This document shows, in pieces, positions 10,624 through 21,960 of a stretch of DNA of 64,000 bases. A program made the translations under genes and the position numbers. The number at the start of each line of letters is the position of its first letter. The first letter of the stretch is position 1. The stretch lies in NCBI GenBank assembly GCA_030848705.1, contig JAUIZM010000018.1, forward strand, positions 434,001-498,000, given 5' to 3'. The stretch comes from Heracleum sosnowskyi. Lineage: Eukaryota > Streptophyta > Magnoliopsida > Apiales > Apiaceae. The notes beneath the pieces are model-generated. The model ran no database searches and was not told the origin of the DNA. It saw only the letters and a list, made by a program, of their open reading frames with translations.

Positions 10624-11050
10624 TCTATATTATACTATTATAAGCAAACTACTATTTTATTTAGTTGGTTGATAGTTTGGTACTCTAAATCACAACCGTT
10701 AGATATAAAGATATATAAAGGAGAATCGTTGGATTTAATGTAAAGTAAATATTACTCTTTTATATCTAATATACTTCCACGAGTTCAAGGTTCGAATCCC
10801 GTCAACAACATATTATTATTAAATATTTATATTATCTATTTTTCTAAAGTACGTTCAGAAGTTCAAGATTCTATTCCCATTTACAACATATTAATAATTT
10901 TTATTATCAAAATACAAACAAATGCTTAGAATAACATCGTACATATATTATTATATTTTATAATTTATATATCTACTGATAAAATCATATAAATCAATAT
11001 ATAGATAATAAGATTAAAGCAAACTAAATTTCATCTGTGTTATAGGCTAG
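10624..11050 (+). mobile_element. Small Helitron-like element (about 427 bp)
   Basis: The left end, TCTATATTATACTATTATAA, is preceded by A. The right end, TTATAGGCTAG, is followed by T. The right end matches the last bases of Helitron B (42643-44953), but no clear 3' hairpin is visible. The left end resembles the reverse complement of 26440-26465, including a nearby ACAACCGTTAGA block. Confidence 0.4.
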
Positions 11051-11059
11051 TAAGGCTGT

Positions 11060-11290
11060 AATTCGAGTCGGGTAGCTCGCGAGCTCGCCCAGCTCCAATT
11101 CGTTTAACAGGGCTCGGTTCGTCTCAAAATCGTTAACGAGCCGAGCTCGAACACCAGACCAGACTCGTTTAACTAAACGAGTCGGCTCGACTCATGAAAT
11201 TAAACGAGCCGAGTTCGAGCAGAAGATTAGGCTCGTTTAAGTGTAATTTTACATGAGTCGGCTCGCCCGACTCATTTAACTAAGCTCGTT
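11060..11290 (+). repeat. GAGCCGAGCTCG-rich palindromic low-copy repeat
   Basis: Repeated GAGCTCG, GGCTCG and CGAGTC units with TTAAACGAG, on both strands, form an inverted-repeat-rich block. It resembles a MITE-like stretch, but termini and target duplication were not found. Confidence 0.4.
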
Positions 11291-11410
11291 TAACTAAACA
11301 TGTATGTTATTAACCAACACATGTATGTAGGTTATTAACCAACACATGTATGTGTACAATGCGTCGTTTTTTTTGAAATGCCGACACATATATTCTTAAC
11401 ATTGACGTCG

Positions 11411-11814
11411 GTTTATGAAGGTAATGCTAACAGCTACAAGAATAAGAATATAGAAGACAACAAAACTATCGTTGTTCCGATGTGATCTCAACATGCTCCA
11501 AAAATGATATCATCCTCGTGATACAATGATAGTTAGTACCAGACCCAAAATGCTACCACTTGGCCTCAAGCACTTCAGATTAAAAAATTTAAATAACATA
11601 AATTAATGTGTTCCTGAGACCCTTAACTACGGTTACAGCAATTGTGCATACCTAATCGTAACTAAAATTCTAAGTTATAATATCCAGAATTTTACAATAG
11701 AGGGTAAATAATATCATCTTAGAATGATGAGAAACACATAATTATCTCAGCGAAATAGTTATAGCATTGGTAGACTAACCAGATTGTGAGGCAGCTAAGA
11801 TGACAGAAACACTA
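11411..11814 (+). other. No gene seen
   Basis: Non-coding AT-rich DNA between the CACTA-like remains and a possible terminal exon. Confidence 0.4.
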
Positions 11815-11898
11815 TTAAGTATTAAGTCTTTTGATTTTCTCGATAACTTGCTCCTTTTCAATGGGGCCATTTGTTAGAGGCTGAATCTCAGTTTCCAT
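11815..11898 (-). CDS. Possible terminal exon of an unrecognised gene
   Basis: Read on the minus strand, a good acceptor (TTTCATGCATCCAG) at 11899 is followed by 28 in-phase codons beginning METEIQPLTNGPIEKEQV and ending TAA at 11815-11817. I do not recognise the family and see no upstream exon nearby. It may be a relic or chance. Confidence 0.25.
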   Translation of the reverse strand: METEIQPLTNGPIEKEQVIEKIKRLNT

Positions 11899-12711
11899 CT
11901 GGATGCATGAAAGTGCTTTCTCACTTGCATACCAACATAATAATCAAAGCAGAGGCAAGGATTCAATGATACAAACTCCCCCTCACTAAAAATGCAATAT
12001 AAAGTTAAATAAGTGATGTGCAATGCAAAAGAACGTTCCTCAAAGAACTGAAGAAAGAAATAAAACATCTACTAATATTGAACTAAAGTATTGCAAGTGA
12101 TGTATCGAGCAAAGTGCGGATACACAAAATGTACTTTAGAGTAAAGTACGAGTACACAAACTGCACTTTACTCTCTAAATTAATAACAGAGTTAACCTCA
12201 GTTAACGGAATGCAACAAAGTGCATTGAAATACAAACATTGATATTATAACTGCTTGATTTTGAACTATAGTATTGCAAATGATGTCTTAACTAAAATGC
12301 GAGTACACAGTGCACTTTACTCTAATTTCGAACAAAACTCACTCTTCTAGTCAGTGATGTGGTGTTTTCCTGACACAATGGTCCCATGATGGACCCTACA
12401 ATGTTGCAAATCCTGCCATTTTACTGTTAGTCAGTAGCGTAGTATAGTGCATGGTGGGTCCAGTTCAAACACTAAAAACGAAAAATTATGTAGCGTCTTC
12501 CCAAAATGCTGAAGCATTGTTTGTGATGATGGAAACGGCAACTAAAGTTGCGTTTTATATTTTACTTTTCAAAGTCTGTTTGTGATAGTTGTGTTTTTGG
12601 AAAACGCAACACGAGACTGCGTTTCTGTGTGCCATTTTGGATCATTTTTTCGAAATGTGCTATTTTGAACCATTTTCTTCTAAATTGTGTCATTATGAGC
12701 CAACACCCCTA
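11899..12711 (+). other. Non-genic DNA
   Basis: Contains repeated GAGTACACA and AAAGTGC words near 12110-12320 and AAACGCAAC words near 12530-12630. No gene is seen. Confidence 0.4.
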
Positions 12712-13284
12712 TAAAAACATACCTTAATAGAAGTTTTAAATAATGCAAAACATTTCCCATATGCCAAGTGTATCAATTTAATTGGTTAGAATAAAATGGA
12801 CTCCGGTATTTACACAACCACTCTAATTAAAAATTTTACATTATGTCATATCACTTTTTTTATATCATTTGAAACAATTTTTGGAAACAAATTTGGTTTA
12901 TGTAGCATTACTTTTTTAATTATATTTTAATGAATTTTTTTGAGTAGTGCTAGTTATCTCAAATAACGTGTCATTACACGTGATGGATTTTAATTCGTGA
13001 GATACATGCCGGATCTTATATAATTATGAATGTTACCAATTATCAGTGCATCACATCAGCATTTGAAAAATATTTTGGTAAAAATTTTGGAGTACTCATC
13101 ATTTTTCATTTTTTATACTCCCCCGTCCCAATTATATTTGTTGAGTTCCTATTTTACGTGTCCCAAAAGTTAATTTTCCCAAATGTCTCTATTTTTGCCA
13201 CTGTATGCTATTTTTGTTTAATTTTCTAGCAGAAATTTGGACTTCATAATCATAATAAACTGCTCGAGAATTTTTTCATTAATT
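12712..13284 (+). repeat. Duplicated segment, copy 1
   Basis: Matches 14338-15215 by eye over most of its length (GTATCAATTTAATTGGTT, CCAACCACTCTAAT-like, TTTTACGTGTCCCAAAAGTT and CTAGCAGAAATTTGGACTTC words). Copy 1 lacks the Harbinger-like insert of copy 2, so it shows the empty site near 13130. It is cut at the right by the hAT element. Confidence 0.75.
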
Positions 13285-13292
13285 GGTTCAAA

Positions 13293-14175
13293 CAGTGTTC
13301 TAAAAGACGGGAATCGGCATTAGCCGGCTAAGACACCTTCCAGTGATTAATTGGAAATCGGTGATTAATCGAAACATTAATCGGAAGCAATTTAATTTAA
13401 TAAATAATTTTATATAATTTTATATAAACACCAACAAGCTGCCATAATATTTTCAAAAAAAAAAATACCAACTATCATTAATCTAATGTTGGTATTTAGT
13501 GTTGGGATTTACAAAAAAAAAAATCACATACCATTAGTACATACTTGGTAATTAAGTACTTAGTAGTTGATAATTAGTACTAAACTACGATTATATATAT
13601 AGTTATTGATCTGCTTATATATGATTTAGTAGCGCTCCTGATAGACCTCATGATCTAACTCATCAAATACAACGTCAATATATGAAAATAATTATTTATT
13701 CATTTTCTGAAATTTAAATTATACTCCCTCCGTCCCGCCCAATTGTTTACATTTGGGTTGGGCACGGAGGTCAAGGAATATAAATAAAGTAGGGAAAAAA
13801 GTAGGAAGAATGAGTAAAGTGGTGGGACCCGTCAATATTTAAGGTATAAAGTAAGTAAATTGGAGGAAAGTAGTGGGAGTAGTTGATTTTTATATTATAA
13901 AACTTTACTATTTTTGGAAAGTTTTGGAATGTAAAGAAATGGATGGGACATCCCAAAAAGGAAAGTGTAAAGAAATGGATGGGACGGAGGGAGTAATTTT
14001 TTAAGTTTGACGCGTCTTTGACGATTTTTGACCCGTCTCGACCGTTTTTTCCAGTCTCGACCGACTTTTGATCGATTAATTAAAAAATCGTTTTCTGACC
14101 CGATTTCCGCTTAATCGAGATGGGACCCGTTTGTCTACCGATTAATCGCTAAGACGACCATCTTTTAGAACACTG
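13293..14175 (+). mobile_element. Non-autonomous hAT element (883 bp)
   Basis: The left end CAGTGTTCTAAAAGACGG and right end CCATCTTTTAGAACACTG form terminal inverted repeats with one mismatch. The flanks carry an exact 8-bp target duplication GGTTCAAA (13285-13292 and 14176-14183), the hallmark of hAT transposons. No transposase frame is present. A complete Stowaway element is nested inside. Confidence 0.88.
13734..13993 (+). mobile_element. Stowaway MITE (260 bp)
   Basis: CTCCCTCCGTCCC at the left and GGGACGGAGGGAG at the right form perfect terminal inverted repeats, with TA target duplications at 13732-13733 and 13994-13995. These are the marks of Tc1/mariner-type Stowaway elements. It is nested in the hAT element and so is younger than it. 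Confidence 0.93.
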
Positions 14176-14337
14176 GGTTCAAATAAGTAGACTTGACAAT
14201 TCGTTCGTGTCGTATACTTTCGTATTTTATGTACCTAAATGCTAAAAACAAAACCACACAAAAATTTATTGTTCTAGATACCATTTTAGTGATTAGAGAG
14301 AGCAACTCTGGATATATTTTTATTAAAAATTAAAAAT

Positions 14338-15450
14338 ACTTAAAAAAGCACACCTTAATAGAAGATTTAAAGAATGCAAAACATTTTTCATATGTCAAGT
14401 GTATCAATTTAATTGGTTGTAATAAAACGGACTCCTGTATTTACACCAACCACTCTAATCAAAATTTTTACATCATTTGAAACAATTTTTGAAAACAAAT
14501 TTGGGTGATGTAGCATTATTTTTTTAATGATATCTTAATGAAACTTTTTTGAGGCCAAAATTTTTTGCAAATGACGAGTCATTAGTGAGATGCATGCGGG
14601 GTCTTATATAATTAGGAATGTTACCAATTATTAGTACAACACATGAGCATTTGGAAAATATTTTGGTAAAAGTTTGGAGTACCCAGCATTTTTCATTTTT
14701 TATACTTCCCTGTCCCAATTATGGCCTCGTTTGTTTCTATGTAACCAAGTTATGTAACTAGAAGTTCCTTGGACTAAAAACGAGTTACAGTTTTTGGTTC
14801 ATTGTGTTTTAAATTTGACAAGGGAACTCAAAGTTCCAAGGTTTTAACAGTTACCCCAAAATATAGAAATTTAGTTACCAAGGTTCCCCATGGTCACTTC
14901 AAGTTACATAGCTATCTAATATAAATTCATTAATCACTTACCAAAATAAATAACGTAATTTCTAGTTACATAATAATCATCCAAACACAAACTTTTGAAT
15001 CACCTTGAAACCTATAAGTTACGGGAAAACATGAGTTCCTGTGTAAATATAAAATTGAAGAAACAAACGAGGCCTATATATATTTGTTGGGTTCCTATTT
15101 TACGTGTCCCAAAAGTTAATTTTTCACAAATGTCTCTACTTTTGCTACTGTATGCTACTTTTGTTTAATTTGCTAGCAGAAATTTGGACTTCATAATCAT
15201 AATAAATCGCTTGAGAATTTTTTCGTTAATTGTTTCAAATAAGGCAATGATCCCGATTTGTGCATGATTTTCCATAGTTGCATCCATGATTTTTTGTATT
15301 ATGATATTTTTAAACAATTTTTCTCTTCCTCTCCAAGTCTCCCAGAAGTCTCTAGGTTTGGCTTGTCTGTCCTTGATGATTAATCTAAGCATAACGAATC
15401 CCAGTGTAGCATACTATAGTTTCAACTGTTGCCATGCATATCTACTTGTT
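14338..15450 (+). repeat. Duplicated segment, copy 2 (with Harbinger-like insert)
   Basis: The first part matches copy 1 (12712-13284). The last part, from about 15168, matches copy 3 (17505-17790) closely. The copies thus overlap as a staggered series leading up to the CHY/RING gene. Confidence 0.75.
14723..15074 (+). mobile_element. PIF/Harbinger-like MITE (352 bp)
   Basis: The 16-base terminal inverted repeats read GGCCTCGTTTGTTTCT. The flanks read TAT on both sides, fitting a 3-bp target duplication. The related copy near 13130 reads CCCAATTATATTTGTTG without the insert, giving an internal empty-site control. No transposase is present. Confidence 0.82.
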
Positions 15451-15579
15451 ATATATTAATCGAACATCGAACATCGATTTGGGTCACAAAATATTAATAT
15501 GTGACCCAACTCTTAATCGAACATCGATTTGAATCAGGTTGGGTCGGTTTAATTGGCTTAAATTATATATATATATATA

Positions 15580-15989
15580 TATAGAGTAAGGTTCAAGAGA
15601 GAACCCTCTTAAAAAGGGAACCAAAGAACTTTAAAAAAAAATCATTTTAGCATAGAAAGAAAAATAGAATTAGTTATATATCATCCTAATAGTCCCAAAA
15701 AGTTAATTACTTAAAAACAAAGATTCATTTTTAAATTTAAAAAAATATATGAAAAAATTATGAATCTGCTTATGAATCTCTTATATATATATAAGAGATT
15801 CAAAAAGAGATTCATAATTTTTTCATATATTTTTTTAAAATTAAAAATGAATCTTTATTTGTAATTAATTAACTTTTTGGAACTTTTGGGATGATATACA
15901 ACTATTTATATTTTTATTTTAATTTAAAACTAATTTTTAAAAAAAGTTCCTTGGTTCTCTTTTTAAGAGGGTTCTCTCTAGAGCCCTGG

Positions 15990-15992
<3 letters not shown>
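15580..15992 (+). mobile_element. Fold-back MITE 1 in a TA repeat
   Basis: The left arm, with GAGAGAACCCTCTTAAAAAG (15595-15614), has its inverted copy near 15950-15978. The centre is itself palindromic around ATCTCTTATATATATATAAG. Nearly the whole 410 bp can fold on itself, and TA runs lie on both sides. The arms resemble those of the element at 62661-63058. Confidence 0.75.
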
Positions 15993-16029
<37 letters not shown>

Positions 16030-17395
16030 TCGAAAATTAAAAAGCTGCTTTTAAACTCGATAAATATATATATATATACATTATTCTTTTCGTTCAAGTA
16101 CAAGTATGGAGTAATGATATGCGGTTCTTTTATGTAAATATTAACACTTAAATATCAAATTTTTTAAAAGAATAAATGTTAAATCCGATTAATAACCTAT
16201 TATCCGAGTAATCACTACAAAGTAACTTTACCGACTAATGTCGATTTCCATATTCAAGAACATTGTAAAATACGTATAAATTGGAATTTTAGTACTAATG
16301 TTTTAGTTTGATTAACATTATAATTTTAGTAATGTAAATTATGTTGTAAATCGTGTGCATATGCATAAAATGTAAGTACATCTATAATTGAAAGTACGAT
16401 ATATCATATAATGTATGGTAGTATATACGTATAAATATTATTGAACAAAATTTGTAACTTAAATCGGGTTGGGTAGGATCGGCCGAAAAAATATAAAACT
16501 CATACCCAGCCTATTTAAATTGGTTGGGTAGACCTGGCTTGGTCGGCCGAAAAGAGAGTGAGGGTTAGTTCAGTTTGATCAGGTTGGTAAATCATGAACA
16601 ATTATAATTGGAGTAATCCGTGGATGTATTACTTATGGATTAAATCGGCTAATTAAAAATTATTAGAATGATTAGTGGGGATCAATTTAATATTATATAT
16701 ATATATATATTGTGTAATAATTTTAATTATATGTATATTATCACATAATTTAAATTTATTTAAAAACATATTATGATTGAAAAAAATAAAATTTATATAT
16801 TTAAATTTTGGATTAGTGATCAAGTTGTGAGATAAAATTAAGAGAATTCGTGATTTTGACCGTCTAAAATAAGAACTACGTATAAAAAAAATGTTGTTTT
16901 TATTTTTTATTCAAATTTCAACCTTTTAATTTTGGAACTTTTACCTATAAATTTCCTAAAATTTACAAATCAGGCCAATATTGGAAGGATTAGACTGAAT
17001 TTTAAAACCTCTTCACCAACTTTTATCAAAACCAATTTTAACATAATGAAAGCGATTAGTTACCGTCTAACGATTATCAGGATTATTAAAAACCAACTTT
17101 TAGAACATAGATTATACATAAAAATATAATTGAGTGTGGATTAAAAAAATTGTTTAATTATTTTTATTATATTCAATTGTTGAATTTGATAAAATTCATT
17201 TTACATCATTTAAAACTAAATATATATTTTGGTAATTAAAAATAATCATTTGATCTTTATCTTATAGAAATTAATTTAAATTTTATAAAATTAAAAAATA
17301 TTTAAAAAATACTAAACAAATATAATGTAAATTCGAAATATTATCTTTTACCACATTTCTAATCATAAAAATTATTTTAATATATATACATATTG
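15993..17395 (+). other. AT-rich non-genic DNA with TA microsatellites
   Basis: TA runs occur near 15993-16026 and 16698-16710, with GGGTTGGGT words near 16460 and 16530. No gene is seen on either strand. Confidence 0.5.
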
Positions 17396-17431
17396 GTGTG
17401 ACAGGACCGGTGCCTCGCACGGACTTTTATC
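17396..17431 (+). mobile_element. Possible Helitron 3' end
   Basis: CCGGTGCCTCGCACGG resembles the 3' hairpin of the Helitrons at 37733-37751 and 44925-44943, and is followed by TCCTAAT, a possible CTAA|T end. No left end was identified. Confidence 0.3.
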
Positions 17432-17504
17432 CTAATTTTTTATTATAAGATGGTAATTTCATTAAAAAATTCTCCTTTATATATTGGTTGATATTGATTG
17501 ATTG

Positions 17505-17790
17505 ATTTGCTAGCAGAAATTTGGACTTCATAATCATAATAAACCGCTTGAGAATTTTTTTCGTTAATTGTTTCAAATAAGGCAATGATCCCGATTTCGG
17601 CATGATTATCCATAATTGCATCCATGATTTTTTGTATTAAGATATTTTTAATCAATTTTTCTCTTCCTCTCCAAGTCTCCCAGAAGTCTCTAGGTTTGGC
17701 TTGTCTGTCCTTGATGATTAATGTAAGCATAACGAATCCCAGTGTAGCATACTATAGTTTCAACTGTTGCCATGCATATCTACTTGTTTT
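17505..17790 (+). repeat. Duplicated segment, copy 3, next to the CHY/RING gene
   Basis: Close match to 15168-15445 (for example GGACTTCATAATCATAATAA and CCCAGAAGTCTCTAGGTTTG). It lies directly upstream of the first recognised exon and could be its 5' untranslated or intron DNA. A minus-strand frame of about 60 codons is open in copies 2 and 3, but most differences change residues, so a conserved protein is unlikely. Confidence 0.7.
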
Positions 17791-17848
17791 TTACATGAAT
17801 ATATCTTAATGTTTTCGATCTCTAACATTGTTGCTTCTTTTCTGGCAG

Positions 17849-20400
17849 CTGACCGCATCAATGTTGCCAGGAAAAGAAGTGGATCTTTCTGCTCCGCTCC
17901 TTGGTTCCAATAATTGCCATGAAGCAATCGACAATACATGCATCAATACAGACAATTCAACTAATAATCAGCTGTTGGATAAGGGATATCTCAAATATGG
18001 GTATTTTCTTCTTGTCTTACTATGTGCGTGTTTGTGATATCACAAAAAATGATTTATAGCTTAAAATGAATAAGCGTCATATAAGTGATAAGTTGATAAA
18101 TTCTTTATAACAGTGATAGGCTTACTATATGCAGTGATTTAGATTTGTGCAATTATCGTTTTTGATCATGTTCTATTGTGTTTACGTTGCTTACATTAAC
18201 AGGTGCACTCATGTGCCGCGAAGGTGTCGTATAAGAGCTCCTTGTTGCAATGAGATTTTTAACTGTAGACATTGCCATGATGAGTTGAAGGTCGGTATTC
18301 TGCCACAACTTTAATTTTCTTGGTCCCGTAGCATATATCCTTGTTGGATATTTTGATTCTTTTGAATACACATCAAGATTGTCTGTTTTTATATTTGTGC
18401 AGAACAATCTTGATAAAGATGGACACAAAATGCCACGTAAACAAACTTATCAGGTAACTATAGTAGTGTCCACCATATTTGTTGATTTCGTTTTCCTTAC
18501 CTTTCATCAACACTGGTTAATGTTTTTTGTTTCTTGACCTCATGTAATCGTCTGACTTATGCTTTGGGTGATTTCCAGCTCATATGTTCGCTATGCAACA
18601 CTGAACAGGAGGTGAGTCCGCTGACCTATAGTTCACATTAAGACCTATTGTACAACTATGTAAACAGGGAATTATTTGAAAAAATTAATTAGATAACGAT
18701 TTCTGAACTATTTTATTGTTTTAACCATAACGATTTCTACTGAATTCAGTTTCAGCAAATATGTATCAACTGTGGTGTATGTATGGGCCGATATTTCTGT
18801 GGAATTTGCAAGGTGGTCACTGGTGATGTGAGTATGTTCCTCTCTTTAATGATGTGTTGTTCACTCCATTCCATTCTCTCCGACCAGATGGAACAAGGGT
18901 TACTGATGCATCTTATTTTCGCATTTTGCAGCCATCGAAGACTATTTACCATTGCCTCAGTTGCGGTGCATGTTGGTATGATAATTTTCCTCCATTTTGA
19001 TGTCTATTTTATTGAAGCTAATTACTTTTGGGTAGTTTTTAACAATGTTCACATTGTACTTAATTTATAAATCCGGCAAAAACTGGATTCTAACATATTG
19101 ACCTAATTCTACAAATTAAACTAATCCTTTATTTTTAAACTACTTTTTGCTTTTGAAATTTAAAGATTTCATGTTGTAGTTCATTGATATGTTTCTTGTT
19201 ATATCTCTTTGCCTTTTGACTGGAAAAAGCTTGTATAGATTTTCATTACAATGTTGGTCATTGGATAAATATCTAAAAGCCAGTTTCTAAATACCGGCAC
19301 AGCTGTATTTTAGAGAAGTAGCTGCAATGGTGTACTTCTATTGTTTGTCACCCTACGTTGTGACTCACGATTTTATCTCATTCTCTGTATCAGCCGAGCT
19401 AAACCGGAATTGCAACCCTCCCACTGCAATAAATGCCGTAAGTAATAGTGCGCTTCCTTTTAGAGTTTCTATTTTTGGTTTCATGTTGATCTTAAGCTTG
19501 GTAAGTTAAAGCGTTTGTTAGCATTTATATGTATTCTATCTTTTCCAGAGTGTTGCAGAGAGAAAACACATACGTGTATTCAAGGCGTACTTCATCGTGA
19601 TTGCCCTATCTGCTTTGAGGTTACATTTAGCTGTTTTGGTTGTTCATATAATGCAAATTTCTATACCCTCATTGATTTTAAAGTTGGATTTAGTAAATTT
19701 GAACCTAAATTTTGCAGTATCTAATTGAGACGCCGGGACCTTTTTCAACTTTGCCATGTGGCCATATGATGCACAATAGTTGTTTGCTGAAGCTGAATCG
19801 GTGAGAAGATATCCTATACCTTTAAATAGTACATCTATAGTACGACTTGGAGCTGGTATCCTATTACTAATTGGACTATTTCACAGAAACATTTGCCCAT
19901 TCTGCTCCAGAAAATTTTCTTACTCGTCTGAGAGAAATACGACTTGGAGATTGCAGCTACACCGATTCCTCAGCATTTTCGGTACAAATTGGTACAACAG
20001 TTTTCACCTCTGGCTTTCCATTCCTAGATGTTAATTTCACAGTACACATGTAGATATGTTGGCCATGATTCGTAGCAATTATTTATCATAGAATTGTTCC
20101 AGAGTTTAGGTCTCCATCCATTTATAGTGAGATGAAACAGTGATATATATGTTGCCTTTCTAAATTCTAAGCATAGTGAAAAGTGTTATTTAAGCAGCTG
20201 TAGTTTCATTTTTCGGATAGAAACCTGAAGATTATGTTTTTTTTTGCAGATTTGGATACTTTGCAATATTATGATTGAAGTTCCACAGTTGGTCGTCATT
20301 GCCCCGATTGCAACCCTTTACAACACCTTTTATCAATGTCTATATACTACATCGGGTTATCAAAATAAGTATGACCTAGCTAGCTTGTGGCAGATGCTAA
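17849..20400 (+). pseudogene. CHY/CTCHY/RING zinc-finger E3 ubiquitin ligase gene, 3' end decayed
   Basis: Exons fitting GT..AG rules: 17849-18000 (ATG 17861), 18203-18290, 18403-18453, 18579-18611, 18750-18827, 18932-18975, 19394-19437, 19549-19619, 19718-19800, then from 19887. They read in phase through a CHY finger (RCRIRAPCCNEIFNCRHCH), a CTCHY finger (CGVCMGRYFC, YHCLSCGACC, HCNKCQCC) and a RING-H2 (CPICFE, CGHMMHNSC, CPFC). The family (MIEL1, CHYR1 and the C-terminus of BRUTUS) attaches ubiquitin to target proteins. After the RING, near 19935, a two-base GA excess shifts the frame. The last exon (from about 20251, WILCN) needs further shifts to reach HCPDCN and YNT, normally the C-terminal zinc ribbon. 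No hemerythrin domain lies upstream, so MIEL1/CHYR type fits better than BRUTUS. It may be a recent pseudogene or make a shortened protein. Confidence 0.85.
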
Positions 20401-20429
20401 AATTTTACCATTTCCACTCTTCAAAATAA

Positions 20430-21516
20430 ATTGTGTTTTATTACTGAATTTAATAAAATACAAGTTGTAGGGAACTCTCATTCCTACGCTTCAAACTTGT
20501 TCCTATCAGTATTCCCAGCCATTTTGTTTGGTTAAGAATAATTAGAAAGATTTCTGCATTTACGCGCAAAACGGACAGCACTATCAGAATTCGAGAAATC
20601 AGTCCAGACCGCCTAACTAGCTAATAGGATGCCTAAGATACGTTTGCTTTAGCCAACTCGTCCACATAAACACAGAACTTAAAGTTTGTCTAAAGATGTA
20701 TTGCTATATTAAAGGTACAAACAGATTCCACATGTTTGCTCCCCCGAATCATTACCCGTTTGGCGTATGGAAGTACAAAGAAACAAGGAGAATTTGTTAG
20801 TTGATTAACAGTTTGTAATCAAAATAGCATTTACAGAACCAAACTAGAAGAACAAAATATGTTACATGATATGCCATATCAGGGGCTCATAACTGAACCT
20901 ACTGTGATTCAACACAAGCAATGGCCGCAGAAAAAACAAAAAAGTTGCTTAGCTGATGCTTCTGTTTCCTTGTACAACAGGAGGTTTGAAGTTCGAACAA
21001 AAAAAGTGACTTGCTTATATTCCAATACGTAATTTCTGAATTATAATGTCCTTAAACTGAAAGCTTATAAGGAAGATGAGTTAGCTCAAGTGGTAAGAGC
21101 TTATTTTTCTTGTCATCCCAAATCACGTTTGGTTATTATAGTATAGTATAAATTGAAACATAGTAACATACTATAGATTTCTTTTAGTCAGAAAATACAT
21201 CCCTGTACTAAGCAATCATTTCAGTATCAATCTCGATAATATAAATTTTGGTAAAGTCAGTTCCTGAGGTGCACAACATATTCAACTTCATTGTGCAAAA
21301 TTTCTTGTTTTTGGTGGTGAAGTGCTCAAAGGTTTTGGGTACTTATTCATCATGTTCACTTGCATGAATTTTCTAAAGGTGCAGAGAGCATGCTAAGAAA
21401 TGAAGCTTACCAACGCCATAAGATCAAGATCTAATATCATGTATCTCTTCCATAAAGAAGCAAACACTGGAGTAATGCCGATATCATCATAAGGATATTA
21501 AATATGAAGTAGTTAC
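20430..21516 (+). other. Intergenic DNA, no gene recognised
   Basis: About 1.1 kb between the CHY/RING gene and the minus-strand F-box-like fragment. A tRNA box A-like TAGCTCAAGTGG at about 21083 has no box B partner. Confidence 0.4.
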
Positions 21517-21960
21517 CTTTATGGTCTCCAAGTCCAGAGTAAGAAGCTTGGCACTACCAAGTACAAAGGCCCGTTAGCATTTGTGCAAACCGTTGATAAT
21601 ATGGTTTCAAATGGTTCGGGGAGAAGTCCCGAGCATCAATCCAACCCTGCAATTTGATATTTGTGTTGTCCAACATGGAATCTACAAGTGTGATTCCAAA
21701 GATACGGATAAAAGTGACATTTCTGAGTTTTGGTACCAAAACAACAATAATCCTTTCAAGAGTCTGATTGTCGCGGTAGTTGCAGCAGGGCTTGATCAGC
21801 AGGTTCACCAATTCAGGACAAGTGCAGTGAATATGTCACTCACATTTTCGGAAATCTCACTTCATGAAACAGTAGACTTTTTAAAGCCGGGAAATTCCAA
21901 ACTTTTTCAGCCAAGTGGCAGCTCCACATACAGAGTCGTTAAAGCAAGACATTGAGTAGA
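21517..21960 (-). pseudogene. F-box/LRR-type gene fragment, frameshifted
   Basis: On the minus strand the reading shows leucine-rich-repeat style blocks: ...LYVELPLG, SLEFPGFK, SEISENVSDIFTALVL, then PELVNLLIKPCCNY, LRNVTFIRI, and KLLTLDLETIK ending at a good splice donor (GTAACT) at 21516. The C-P-E-L-hydrophobic pattern is typical of plant F-box/FBD/LRR proteins, which choose targets for SCF ubiquitin ligases. At least two frame changes (near 21590 and 21805) and stops disrupt it. No F-box itself is seen. The family call is by pattern only. Confidence 0.5.

Larger units (their letters stand above)
10531..11410 (+). mobile_element. Decayed CACTA-like element, interrupted
   Basis: ATTAGTACAAAAAAACTTT at 10531 resembles the CACTAGTACAAAAA end seen at 22508. 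The stretch at about 11300-11405 (ACACATGTATGTGTACAATG, then CCGACACATATATTCTTAAC) matches 22620-22690. The two parts are separated by a Helitron-like insert and a GAGCTCG-rich stretch. The right end is not found. Confidence 0.4.

Noticed and set aside
10770..10806. tRNA box B-like GGTTCGAATCCC
   Set aside because: No box A upstream and no fold; it lies in the interior of a Helitron-like segment.
15165..17730. Conserved minus-strand frame in duplicated copies 2 and 3 (KPRDFWETWRGREKL)
   Set aside because: Most nucleotide differences change residues and no family is recognised, so a real gene is unlikely.
21070..21110. tRNA-like box A (TAGCTCAAGTGG)
   Set aside because: No box B at the expected distance and no cloverleaf; at most a truncated SINE.
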